A stretch of DNA of 33,076 nucleotides from Clostridia bacterium. Lineage in GTDB: Bacteria > Bacillota > Clostridia > TANB77 > UBA1234. Of this stretch, positions 8,329-17,104 are shown in pieces (position 1 is the stretch's first letter; every line of letters starts with the position of its first letter). Under the pieces are notes generated by a model. It did not search any database and was not told the origin of the DNA. It was given only the letters and a program-made list of their open reading frames with translations. The DNA lies in contig JAFUGH010000003.1 in assembly GCA_017469465.1 (NCBI GenBank), positions 1 to 33,076 of the forward strand, in the 5' to 3' direction. A program made the position numbers and the translations under genes.

Positions 8329-8803
8329 AAATGGTATTACACTAATTGCATTAGTTTTTATGATTATTGTCATTTTAATCCTGACATCAATTTTTATTGC
8401 TACAAGTCTTAGGGCACTAAATGAGGCAAAAAATACTGAAATACAATCAGAAATTCGTGCTCTTGAAGATGCTATTTCCGAAAGATATACAAGTTATGTT
8501 AAAAATAATAAAAGTGTGAATTCTTCATTGATTGGTGCTTCACCTACATCAAAGTGGTCTTCTGAATCTGATTGCATTGAAGCAGTATTAAATACAATAG
8601 ATTATAGCAAATTATCTGAAGAAGATAAAGAAAATAGAATTAATAAAATCTCGGGAGATATTGCTAGAGATTATAAGGAATATGTGAAAGTTATTTCTAA
8701 AAGAGAAGCGAATAGTTTAGGCATACAACAATTTTCTCAAGATAATGTTTATGTAGTAGATTATTATACAACCACTGCATATGGACCAATTAAAGAAGAT
8801 TAG
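8315..8803 (+). CDS. Type IV pilin-like protein
   Basis: A 162-residue protein beginning KNKNGITLIALVFMIIVILILTS. This short basic leader, glycine and hydrophobic helix has the layout of a type IV prepilin or pseudopilin. The glutamate usually at mature position 5 is not obvious, so processing by a prepilin peptidase is inferred. After the helix comes the charged stalk LNEAKNTEIQSEIRALEDAI, then a small C-terminal domain. TGGAGG precedes ATG 8315 inside the end of the upstream gene, indicating coupled expression. Confidence 0.75.
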   Translation: MLKNKNGITLIALVFMIIVILILTSIFIATSLRALNEAKNTEIQSEIRALEDAISERYTSYVKNNKSVNSSLIGASPTSKWSSESDCIEAVLNTIDYSKLSEEDKENRINKISGDIARDYKEYVKVISKREANSLGIQQFSQDNVYVVDYYTTTAYGPIKED

Positions 8804-8815
8804 GAGATGAATGAT

Positions 8816-9341
8816 ATGAAAAAAGGTGTTAGTTTAATAACATTAGTAATAACTATTGTAGTAATTATTATTTTGGCAAGTATATCAATTTTTTCTTCGT
8901 TAGATACAATAGAACAATCGCAAGATTTAAAAAAAGAAGTTGAGTTTGAAAATGTGTGTACTTTTGTAAGAGCGATTAGTAGTAGAGCAGAAGCAGATTT
9001 AATAGAGTTAAATTTAAGTAGTAGCACTTTGGCTACTGCAACACAATTAAGTGATTTTTATGCTCCAAGTGGTGAGTTGTCTTCTGAAGAATTAAATAAA
9101 ATCAATTCTGAAAATGAACGTGTAAAACAAAAGAATACACCTAAATTACGGTTTCCATTATGTTAAGGGAAAAGATATAGAAAATGATATGATTCCTGGT
9201 TTAGAGAATATTTCTTCGCTAGACAAAAGTTTTGTGACGCCTAATAAGGTAGAAAATGATTATATAATTAATTTTTATACAGGTACAGTAGTAGCAAAGG
9301 TAGCGGAAGATAAAACGATGGTACGTGGAAAAATCTTATAA
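8816..9341 (+). CDS. Type IV pilin-like protein, split by +1 shift at CGG
   Basis: The N-terminus MKKGVSLITLVITIVVIIIL is a typical clostridial pseudopilin helix. The start at 8816 is preferred over 8807 because AGGAG (8802-8806) touches 8807. The zero frame reaches CGG at 9149-9151 and would stop after four more codons (TAA). Skipping the C gives GGT and an uninterrupted tail starting GFHYVKGKDIEN and ending at 9341. It contains an NFYTGTVVAKV strand like the C-terminal part of related pseudopilins. The total would be 174 residues. A strong terminator follows 50 bases later. Confidence 0.8.
9149..9152 (+). other. Candidate +1 recoding site, TTA CGG T
   Basis: In-frame CGG (codon 112 from 8816) after TTA. 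The zero frame stops four codons later. The +1 frame from GGT gives TPKLGFHYVK and runs 63 codons to a stop placed just before the operon terminator. Confidence 0.75.
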
Positions 9342-9390
9342 TAAAAAGGCAGAATAACTAATTTAATAGATATTCATTTATGCATGTTTC

Positions 9391-9427
9391 AGGTGACTAG
9401 TTAGCAATAACTAGTTACCTTTTTTTA
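9391..9427 (+). terminator. Terminator of the pilin-like operon
   Basis: GGTGACTAGTTA (9392-9403) pairs with TAACTAGTTACC (9408-9419) around a GCAA loop, with one G-U pair. It is followed directly by seven Ts and further T-rich sequence. Confidence 0.93.
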
Positions 9428-9462
9428 TTTTTTATCATACCATATATAAAGGTGGAATGAAT

Positions 9463-9627
9463 ATGTATCATTTTATTATGAATGTTTTGATATGGTCATT
9501 TTTTATTTATGGTATCATAGATTTTGTGCAAGAAGTATGGCTTGATATTTTGTATTACATAGCAAAAATACTTAAATATTTCGTGAATTTTGGAAAGTAT
9601 GTGAAAAAAATATTGATAAAAGATTGA
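9463..9627 (+). CDS. Small membrane protein, 54 residues
   Basis: The reading frame from ATG 9463 to TGA 9625-9627 encodes a hydrophobic, aromatic-rich peptide with one membrane helix near residues 5-30 and a basic tail (YVKKILIKD). AAGGTGG lies seven bases before 9463; ATG 9457 is too close to it. The gene fits neatly between the pilin terminator and recD2. I do not recognise the family. Confidence 0.6.
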   Translation: MYHFIMNVLIWSFFIYGIIDFVQEVWLDILYYIAKILKYFVNFGKYVKKILIKD

Positions 9628-9676
9628 TGAAAATATATAATCAAAATTAGTGAATGAAGAAGAAGAGGTGTAATTG

Positions 9677-11864
9677 TTGGAAATAAAAGGGCAAATCGAT
9701 AATATAATATACACAAATGAATCAAATGGGTACACAGTTTGCGAATTATTAACAGATACAAAACTATTTACGGCTGTTGGCTATTTGCCTTTTGTTAATA
9801 CTGGAGATGTAATAGTTGCGAATGGGGAAATGACAAAACATAATGTTTATGGAGAACAATTTAAAATCAATACTTTTGAAAAAGTCATGCCAAGTTCGTT
9901 GATGGAAATAGAAAAATACTTAGGTAGTGGAATAATAAAAGGTGTTGGACCTGTTACTGCTAAAAAAATTGTAACGAAATTTGCAGATGAGAGCATCTAT
10001 GTTTTGAAATGTGAACCATATAAACTTGCGGAAATAAAAGGAATTAATATTGAAAAAGCAGATCAAATTTCAGAAGAATTTAATAAAATGTGGGAACTAT
10101 GGCAGCTTGTTAGTTTTTTACAAAAGTACGATATTGGAACAGTGAATGCGAATAAAGTTTATGAGGAATTAGGTGTAAATGCATTAAACGTAATCAAAGA
10201 CAATCCTTATATTTTGTTAGATATATTATATGGAGTTGGTTTTGATAAGATTGATAGAATTGCTAATGAACTGGGAATAGAATATAATTCCCCATATAGA
10301 GTTTCTAGTGCAATTAAGCATGGACTAAAACTTGCACTTAGAAATGGGCATACGTGTGTGAATGAAACTTCGTTAATGGAATTTGTTGAAAATATTTTGG
10401 GTGTAGATATTGATTTAGTAACAAATGAAATGACATCTTTAACATATTCTAATCAAATATATGTAGAAAATGATATGGTATTTTTAAAAGAATATTATGA
10501 AGCAGAAGAAAATGTTGCGAAAAAACTTGTTTCAATGTCGATGGACAAAGTAAAAAAATGTGTTAACTTAGATAAGAAAATAGAAGAACAAGAAGAACTT
10601 ATCGGAATAGTTCTTTCAGATGATCAAAAAAAAGCAATAAAAATGGTATTTAACAATAAGGTCTCGATAATTACAGGTGGACCAGGTACAGGAAAAACAA
10701 CAATTATAAAAATGCTTGTTAGACTTTTTAAGTATGAAAAAATGACGATTAGCCTTTGTGCTCCAACTGGTAGGGCTGCCAAAAGAATAACCGAAACAAC
10801 TGGGGAAGATGCAAAGACATTGCATAGATTATTGGAAATTGGAAAAACACTTGATGATGGAATTGATCTAAATGCGAATATTTCTAAAATTTCTCAAGAT
10901 GTTGTTATTGTGGATGAAATGTCTATGGTAGATATTGCGGTTATGAATTATTTAATGAAGGGATTAAAAGATTCAACAAGACTTGTTTTGATTGGAGATA
11001 GTGACCAACTTCCATCAGTTGGTGCTGGAGTGGTTTTGAAAGATTTAATTGAATCAGATATTATAAAAACAATGAAGCTTACGGAAATATACAGGCAAGC
11101 GCAAGAAAGTAAAATTGTTGTTAATGCGCACAAAATTAATAATGGAGAATGTTTAGATTTAGAAGATAACAATGGAGACTTTATTTTTGTAAAAGAAACT
11201 AATATATTGGAACAAATGATAAAATTAATTTCTGAAAGACTTCCAAAATTGCGGAAAATATGATATATTAAAGGAAACTCAAATATTAACACCAACAAAG
11301 AAAGGTCCAGTCGGCACAAAGAACCTAAATAAAGAATTGCAAAAAGTACTTAATCCTAAAAGTAGTTTAAAAAATGAAAAAGAGTTTGGCGAAACTATTT
11401 TTAGAGAAGGCGATAAAGTAATGCAAATTAGAAACAACTATGATTTATATTGGGAAAGCATTAATGGACAGGCTTATGGAAGCGGAGTTTTTAATGGTGA
11501 TTTAGGAATCATTAATAAAATTCATAATAATACTATTGAAGTTATATTTGATGATGAAAAAGTTGTAAAGTATGAGTCTAATATTTTAGAAGAATTAGAA
11601 CATGCTTATGCAATTACAATACATAAAAGCCAGGGAAGTGAATTTCCAGTTGTTGTGATGCCAATTACAAATGGACCACCAATGTTATATACAAGGAACT
11701 TACTATATACTGGAGTTACAAGAGCTAAAAGATTATTAATTATTATTGGAAAAGAAACTATAGTTAATTATATGATAAAAAATAATGATACGAAAAAAAG
11801 AAATACAGGTTTAAAACAAAAAATGAGTAAATATTTAGAAATGTGGAGGGGAGTTAATGAATAA
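9677..11864 (+). CDS. recD2: RecD2-type ATP-dependent DNA helicase, split by +1 shift at CGG
   Basis: A superfamily 1 helicase (YrrC/RecD2) involved in replication-fork and DNA repair processes. The N-terminal OB-like domain (IIYTNESNGYTVCEL) and helix-hairpin-helix segment are followed by Walker A GGPGTGKTT and motif II VVIVDEMSMVD. Motif III is GDSDQLPSVGAGVVLKDL. The zero frame meets CGG at 11252-11254 and stops two codons later. Skipping the C yields LPKLGKYD, then the family block ILTPTKKGPVGT, the SH3-like domain and motif AITIHKSQGSEFP, ending at 11864. The joined protein is about 728 residues, normal for RecD2. Start is TTG 9677 or TTG 9674, after AGAGGTG. Eight bases overlap the next gene. 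Confidence 0.9.
11252..11255 (+). other. Candidate +1 recoding site, TTG CGG A
   Basis: In-frame CGG (codon 526 from 9677) after TTG. The zero frame reads AAA ATA TGA. Both helicase halves are intact and each half alone lacks essential motifs: the C-terminal half has the last helicase motifs and no ATP site. Confidence 0.8.
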
Positions 11865-13513
11865 GAAGTTTTTACTTTTATTAACTTTAACTTTTTGCAT
11901 GATTTTTCCGACAAGTGCTTTTGCATTTTCAGACGTAAAGGGACATTGGGCGGAAAAAACAATTAATAATGCTAGTGAATATCGGTATCATTAATGGTTA
12001 CTATGACAATACTTTTCGACCAAATGAATATATGACAAGAGCAGAATTAGTAACCGTTATTGATAATTTACTTGGAATTGAAAGTGAAACAGATAAATAC
12101 GTATCTGATATTGCAAGTAGAGATTGGTATTATAGCAATATGAGAAAGGCAGTGTATTTTGGAATTATCCAAGGTGATGAAAAAGGAAAGGTTAATCCTA
12201 ATTCAAAAGTTACTCGAGAAGAAGCTGTTGTAATAATTGCTAGGGCTTTTAAAATTGAACTTGATGAAGCATATTTTAATAGTACATATAAGGATGCTAA
12301 TAGAATTTCTGAGTGGGCAAGAAAAGAGTATATGTCTTTTATTAGAAAGCAATACATTAAGGGATATGAAGATAATACAGTTAAACCCAAGAAGAATATT
12401 ACACGTGCAGAGATTTTAATAATTTTAAATAGAATAATAAATAATATTTCTCCAAGCTTATATTCCGCTAAAATAAATGGTAATACTTTAATTAAAGATA
12501 GAAATGTAATAATGAATAATGTTGAAATTTTTGGCGATTTAATTGTGGGAGAACAAGCTGCTAAAACAGTAATTTTTACTAATACTATTGTGAATGGAAA
12601 GTTGATTTTATATGCACCAATAGATATGCAATCTAATACCATTGCTGTTAATGGCGAAATTGTTAAAGCTTATGAAAATAAATCGTTATCTAATTCTTAC
12701 TATATCAATAAGGAATATGGACTTACGTTTCCTATTCCAGATGGTGCTACTACTTATGATGGCATGTCCGGAGATAATAGGGATTATTCGAAAAAGGATT
12801 TGATTATTGTAAATTCAGAAAAAAAGGATGAATTTTATTATCAATCAATGGAAAATGTTACTAAAAATGTACTTAAAAATATAGGGTATGATTCCATATT
12901 CTTGAAAGAGTCTAGTGGAGATATTCAAAAATATCCTTTTGAATTATATGCTGATAATGTTAGTTCACATTTGTTAATTATTAAGAGGGATAATGTAGTT
13001 TATTCAATTTTGTTTCTAAATGTTGTAAGCAATAATGTCATAGACAACGTAATTACAAATTTGAGTTTTACAAGTGGGACAAACATTACTAACCACAATA
13101 CAGTGATTTATAGAAATTCTAAATTAGCTTTAAAGTTTAATTATAAGAATGGTTATGTTGGGGTTGACGATTCATATAATACTAATAATGTTTATAGTGG
13201 TGATTCAATATTTAAACTATTTATTCAAGTAAATATGATTACGGATATTAATGATTATTCGATTGAGCAAGTTAAAGCACTTTTAAAAACATTTGTGAAA
13301 AATGATGGTGAAATCGTCAATGAAGAAGTTATGAAAATTAACAATCACAATGCTATTCAATTTGAAATTAATTCTGAAAATGATAAAATAATATCTTTGT
13401 ATGTTATTATAGGAAACAATTTATATAACTTTATCTTTAAAGGGGAAGCTAGAAAGGTTGAGTTATTAGGAAAAGATATGTTTAATACCATAGTCAATAG
13501 TATGGAATTTTAA
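11857..13513 (+). CDS. Secreted S-layer-homology (SLH) domain protein, split by +1 shift at CGG
   Basis: The signal peptide is MNKKFLLLLTLTFCMIFPTS, ending AFA, followed directly by the first SLH unit (FSDVKGHWAE). CGG at 11983-11985 interrupts that unit, and the zero frame stops two codons later. Reading GGT restores SEYGIINGYYDN and the family motif FRPNEYMTRAEL. Two further SLH units follow (WYYSNMRKAVYFGIIQG and FIRKQYIKGYEDN). SLH units bind secondary cell-wall polymer, so this is a wall-anchored exoprotein. The remaining ~350 residues are mixed alpha/beta without a family I recognise. The joined length is 551 residues. It overlaps recD2 by eight bases. Confidence 0.87.
11983..11986 (+). 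other. Candidate +1 recoding site, TAT CGG T
   Basis: In-frame CGG is codon 43, just after the signal peptide and inside SLH unit 1. Without the shift only a 44-residue peptide would be made. With it, the conserved glycine of the GIxNGY motif is encoded by GGT. Confidence 0.82.
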
Positions 13514-13518
13514 TGAGT

Positions 13519-13552
13519 AAAAGGGCCAATTTTAAAATGAGGAGGCCCTTTT
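13519..13552 (+). promoter_or_regulatory. Hairpin that occludes the comFC ribosome-binding site / terminator
   Basis: AAAAGGGCC (13519-13527) pairs perfectly with GGCCCTTTT (13544-13552). The Shine-Dalgarno GGAGG (13541-13545) for ATG 13553 lies at the base of the 3' arm. The same structure can end SLH transcripts or block initiation of the next gene. Confidence 0.7.
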
Positions 13553-14251
13553 ATGCACTTTAAGAATCAAGCATATATCAATTTGTGTTATAGCCAAGCA
13601 ATATCCATGATTATATCGCTATTCTTTCCAAAAGTTTGTGGAATTTGTAAAAAGAAAATAAATCAAAAATATACTTGTGAAAAATGTAGTAATATATTAA
13701 AATATACTATGAAAAAGGAATTATGCGTAAGAAAAATAGATTCTTATGTCGATAAATTGGTTAGTTTGTTTCAATATAAAGATTTTATTAGAAGTAAAAT
13801 TTTAGAATTTAAATTTGACGGAAAGCCATACATTGGTAATACGTTTGCAGAACTCATGTGTAGTGTGATGCAAGAAAAAAATATTGTAACGGACATACTT
13901 GTTCCTGTACCGATTCATAAAAGAAGATATATCGAAAGAGGGTACAATCAAAGTGAATTGTTAGCCAAATTTATTTCTAAAAAAATGAATGTAAAGTATA
14001 ATGCAAAATTATTAAAGAAAACGCGAAATAATATCGCACAAAGTACGTTAAATCGAGAAAATCGCATGAAAAATGTGACTAATGTTTATAAAGTCAATTC
14101 AAAATATAATATTTGTGGAAAGAGCGTTTTGTTGATAGACGATATTTATACTACAGGTGCAACAGCAAAGGAATGTGCAAAAGTGTTAAAGCAAAGTGGG
14201 GCAAAGGAAGTAGTATGCTTTACCGTTGCGTATAGTAAAGGTAACTATTAG
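13553..14251 (+). CDS. comFC: ComF-family phosphoribosyltransferase-like protein
   Basis: A 232-residue protein of the ComFC/GntX family, linked to DNA uptake in competent bacteria. An N-terminal zinc finger (CGICKKK followed by CEKC) precedes a phosphoribosyltransferase fold. The DILVPVPIHKRRYIERGYNQSE block and the PRPP-binding loop VLLIDDIYTTGATA are diagnostic. The length is normal. It starts seven bases after GGAGG, which is held in a hairpin. Nothing else in the window belongs to a DNA-uptake machine unless the pilin-like operon does. Confidence 0.9.
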   Translation: MHFKNQAYINLCYSQAISMIISLFFPKVCGICKKKINQKYTCEKCSNILKYTMKKELCVRKIDSYVDKLVSLFQYKDFIRSKILEFKFDGKPYIGNTFAELMCSVMQEKNIVTDILVPVPIHKRRYIERGYNQSELLAKFISKKMNVKYNAKLLKKTRNNIAQSTLNRENRMKNVTNVYKVNSKYNICGKSVLLIDDIYTTGATAKECAKVLKQSGAKEVVCFTVAYSKGNY

Positions 14252-14312
14252 GTGTAAAGATATATATATTTATATTTTTATGATAATACCCCATATGGAG
14301 GAGGATTTTTTA

Positions 14313-16343
14313 ATGGATGAACTAGTAGAAAGTATTTTAGATTACATAAGAAAACCATACACAGATCATGCCATCATGATTAATGGTGAATGGGGAAGTG
14401 GTAAGACATATTTTTGGAACAATAAAATAAAGAATAAGATTGAGTCTATAGATATTAATGGAAAAAGATATAAAACAATTTATATGTCTCTTTATGGTAT
14501 TTCGAATCTTGACGATATTAGTAAAAAAATTTTTATAGAAATGAATCCCGCACTGAATAAGTCAGTAAAGAAGATTTTAGATTCAAGACATATGTCATAT
14601 ATTCCTGAATATGTAAAAACGGGAATGGATATGGCTAATTCATTTGGCTTTATGCAAACTAATGAAAAGGTTGACTATAGTAAATTTTTTGACGTTGATG
14701 ATAAAGTATTATGTTTTGATGATTTAGAAAGAGCTAATGTTGATGTTATTGACGTTTTGGGATATATTAATAATTTTGTTGAACATGATCATATTAAAAC
14801 AATTATTATATGTAATGAAAAAGAGTTATCTAAAAAGTTAAAGAGTACAAATGTTGAAATGAAAACATTTATTGCAACATATATATTAAATCACGAAGGA
14901 AAAATTAAACCAGAGGAACATGATAATGATGACTATACCATGGATGATAGTGAATTAGAAGACAAGCCAATGGTGGAATTAATTGAAGATAAGATAGAAC
15001 ATATTTTTGATAAGGCGAATGATTATGAAAGAATTAAAGAAAAACTAATTGGAGAAACTTTTGAATACATACCAGAGTTTAATTATATCATTAATGGTGT
15101 ATTGATGCGCTATGAAACTAATCCTAATTTAATCCAATTTTTAAGAAAAAATTCAGGATTAATTACGCAAACGTTTAATAGAAGTGGAACAAGAAATTTA
15201 AGAATTTTGAAACATGCTTTAAATGACTTTCAGAAGGTATATGAGACAACCAAAAAGTATTATCCTGATATAAATGATAATGTTTTGAAATCATTGTTGA
15301 TATTTACCATAGCAATTTCTTTTGAAATAAAGGCAGGTAAAATTACCAAAGATAAATTAAAAGATATTAATTCTTTGGAAGAATATAAAACGATTTTGAT
15401 TACTTCTAAATTAATCAAAGACAATAGGCAGTTTTATATTAAAGAATTTGACAGTAATTATTATTTTACTTTCAAAACAGATTATAGATTTTTTAAATTT
15501 GTTGAGCAATATGTAAGAACAAGAATTTTCGATATGAAAGTTTTTAAAGATGACATGGAAGAGATTGCTAAACAAGAATCAAGGGGAAATATTCCAAGTT
15601 ATAAGAGATTACTTACAGAAGAATATTGGAAAATATCTGATGGAGATTTTAACAGAGTTACTACAGAAGCGTTAGAAGATGTAAAATCTGGTAAATTACA
15701 ACTTGCAGAGTATTTTAAATTATATGTTATTTTTAATTTCTTTGTGCAAAAAGGGTTATTAGATATTGATAACGAATATTTGAAATTGACATTTATCAAT
15801 GGAATGAATTTAGCTGCGGGACATTCAAACTATTGTAAAGATATAGATACTTATGTGAATGGAATAGAGTTAGATGAAGCAGACGAGAATGTCAATACGG
15901 TATATCAACATTTTGTTAATTTGAACTTGCAAACAAAAGAAAAGGAATATATTGATATTGCTAAACAATTGTTTGAAATGATTCCAGATAAAGTTGATAG
16001 AATTTCGGAACAATTTACAGAAAAATACTTAGATGTTCCTATATTTAAGTATTACAATATGACAACATTGTTTGAAAGAATACTATTACTAGAAAATGAA
16101 GACATTGTTCTTGTGAAAGATGTAATTATGGCAAGACTTATGGCACAAACAAGTTTGATAAATGAAGAAAGAAATATTAGACTCTTAAAGCAATCCATCG
16201 AAGAGTATATTAGAGGAAAAGTTCCAACGATAAAAGTGATATTACTTCAAGACTTTTTAAAAATGTTAGATTTAGTTTTGGCTAAGGCAAATGAGAAGCC
16301 AAAGAGAGGTAGAAGAAAGAAAGCTTCCGAAGAAGTATCATAA
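14313..16343 (+). CDS. KAP-type P-loop NTPase
   Basis: A 676-residue protein. Walker A is GEWGSGKT at residues 25-32, very near the N-terminus. Walker B is VLCFDDLERA with D136/D137. The layout fits the KAP family (STAND/AAA-related ATPases, often membrane-associated or in anti-phage operons). The ~500-residue C-terminal part is helical with no domain I can name and ends in a basic KPKRGRRKK tail. ATG 14313 follows GGAGGA with ten-base spacing; 14226 has no ribosome-binding site. It is the last gene of its run before a terminator. A defence role is only a possibility, since no partner effector is adjacent. Confidence 0.8.
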   Translation: MDELVESILDYIRKPYTDHAIMINGEWGSGKTYFWNNKIKNKIESIDINGKRYKTIYMSLYGISNLDDISKKIFIEMNPALNKSVKKILDSRHMSYIPEYVKTGMDMANSFGFMQTNEKVDYSKFFDVDDKVLCFDDLERANVDVIDVLGYINNFVEHDHIKTIIICNEKELSKKLKSTNVEMKTFIATYILNHEGKIKPEEHDNDDYTMDDSELEDKPMVELIEDKIEHIFDKANDYERIKEKLIGETFEYIPEFNYIINGVLMRYETNPNLIQFLRKNSGLITQTFNRSGTRNLRILKHALNDFQKVYETTKKYYPDINDNVLKSLLIFTIAISFEIKAGKITKDKLKDINSLEEYKTILITSKLIKDNRQFYIKEFDSNYYFTFKTDYRFFKFVEQYVRTRIFDMKVFKDDMEEIAKQESRGNIPSYKRLLTEEYWKISDGDFNRVTTEALEDVKSGKLQLAEYFKLYVIFNFFVQKGLLDIDNEYLKLTFINGMNLAAGHSNYCKDIDTYVNGIELDEADENVNTVYQHFVNLNLQTKEKEYIDIAKQLFEMIPDKVDRISEQFTEKYLDVPIFKYYNMTTLFERILLLENEDIVLVKDVIMARLMAQTSLINEERNIRLLKQSIEEYIRGKVPTIKVILLQDFLKMLDLVLAKANEKPKRGRRKKASEEVS

Positions 16344-16354
16344 TAAAAAAGCAA

Positions 16355-16411
16355 GAAAAAAATGAGGCAATTTCGAAGTTCAATTCAACAATGAAATTAC
16401 CTCATTTTTTT
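16355..16411. terminator. Bidirectional terminator between the KAP NTPase and spoVT
   Basis: AAAAAAATGAGGCAATTTC (16356-16374) and its near-perfect complement GAAATTACCTCATTTTTTT (16393-16411) form a long stem around an 18-base loop. A-runs and T-runs flank both sides, serving these convergent genes. Confidence 0.9.
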
Positions 16412-16415
16412 GCGC

Positions 16416-16970
16416 CTATTCTTCCATTTGCTTGCCTAAAAATCCAGCTGCTGATTGAACTACCTTCATTTCAACTTCATTCATCTTCATGTTAGGTTGA
16501 ATAGAAAGAAGCATTACTGTACCAATAGTATCTCCCTCAGCAACAATTGGATAGATTACTTGAGATGTATATTTATTATCATTCGTATCTGTAAGAAGTA
16601 CTGGAACATGTTTTTCATCTTTATTCATACATGCCCATATAGATTTTTCTTCCATTAATTTCTCTATTTCTGGACTAATACTCTTTTCAAGATATTCTTT
16701 TTTAGGTGCACCAGACACAGCGATAATTGTATCTTTATCACTAATACATGCGATATGACCTGTTGTTTTAGCAAGAGTTTCAGCATATTGACTTGCAAAT
16801 TCACTAAGCTCACCGATAGGTGAATATTTTTTCAAAATGATTTCTCCTTCTTTATCTGTAAAAATTTCAAGTGGATCACCTTCACGGATACGAAGAGTTT
16901 TTCTTATTTCCTTTGGAATAACGATTCTACCTAAATCATCAATTCTACGGACTACACCAGTTGCTTTCAA
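16416..16970 (-). CDS. spoVT: Stage V sporulation transcriptional regulator SpoVT
   Basis: A 184-residue regulator. The N-terminal AbrB-type swapped-hairpin DNA-binding domain (MKATGVVRRIDDLGRIVIPK) is close to Bacillus SpoVT, and the C-terminal half matches its GAF-like domain. In Bacillus it adjusts sigma-G-dependent gene expression in the forespore. The start is TTG at 16970 with AAAGGAGGG eight bases upstream. Divergent orientation to the flippase gene keeps the spoVT-yabM neighbourhood. It is strong evidence for a spore-forming ancestry. Confidence 0.93.
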   Translation of the reverse strand: MKATGVVRRIDDLGRIVIPKEIRKTLRIREGDPLEIFTDKEGEIILKKYSPIGELSEFASQYAETLAKTTGHIACISDKDTIIAVSGAPKKEYLEKSISPEIEKLMEEKSIWACMNKDEKHVPVLLTDTNDNKYTSQVIYPIVAEGDTIGTVMLLSIQPNMKMNEVEMKVVQSAAGFLGKQMEE

Positions 16971-17104
16971 AATTTTCCCTCCTTTTTTTTATTATTTAAT
17001 CTTATTTTTGCAAAAAAAGAAAAAAATATACATTTTTTTAATTTTCTTGCTTTATAGGAATATCATCTAAAAAGTATATATATAATTAATCAAGAGGTGT
17101 AGGT

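Noticed and set aside
11984..11986. prfB-type programmed frameshift cassette
   Set aside because: No Shine-Dalgarno-like stimulator three to six bases upstream, no stop codon at the shift site and no shared heptamer was found at any of the five positions.
11969..13513. SLH protein starting at the ATG at 11969
   Set aside because: It would lack the signal peptide and the first part of SLH unit 1, and has no ribosome-binding site, while 11857 has both a signal peptide and translational coupling to recD2.
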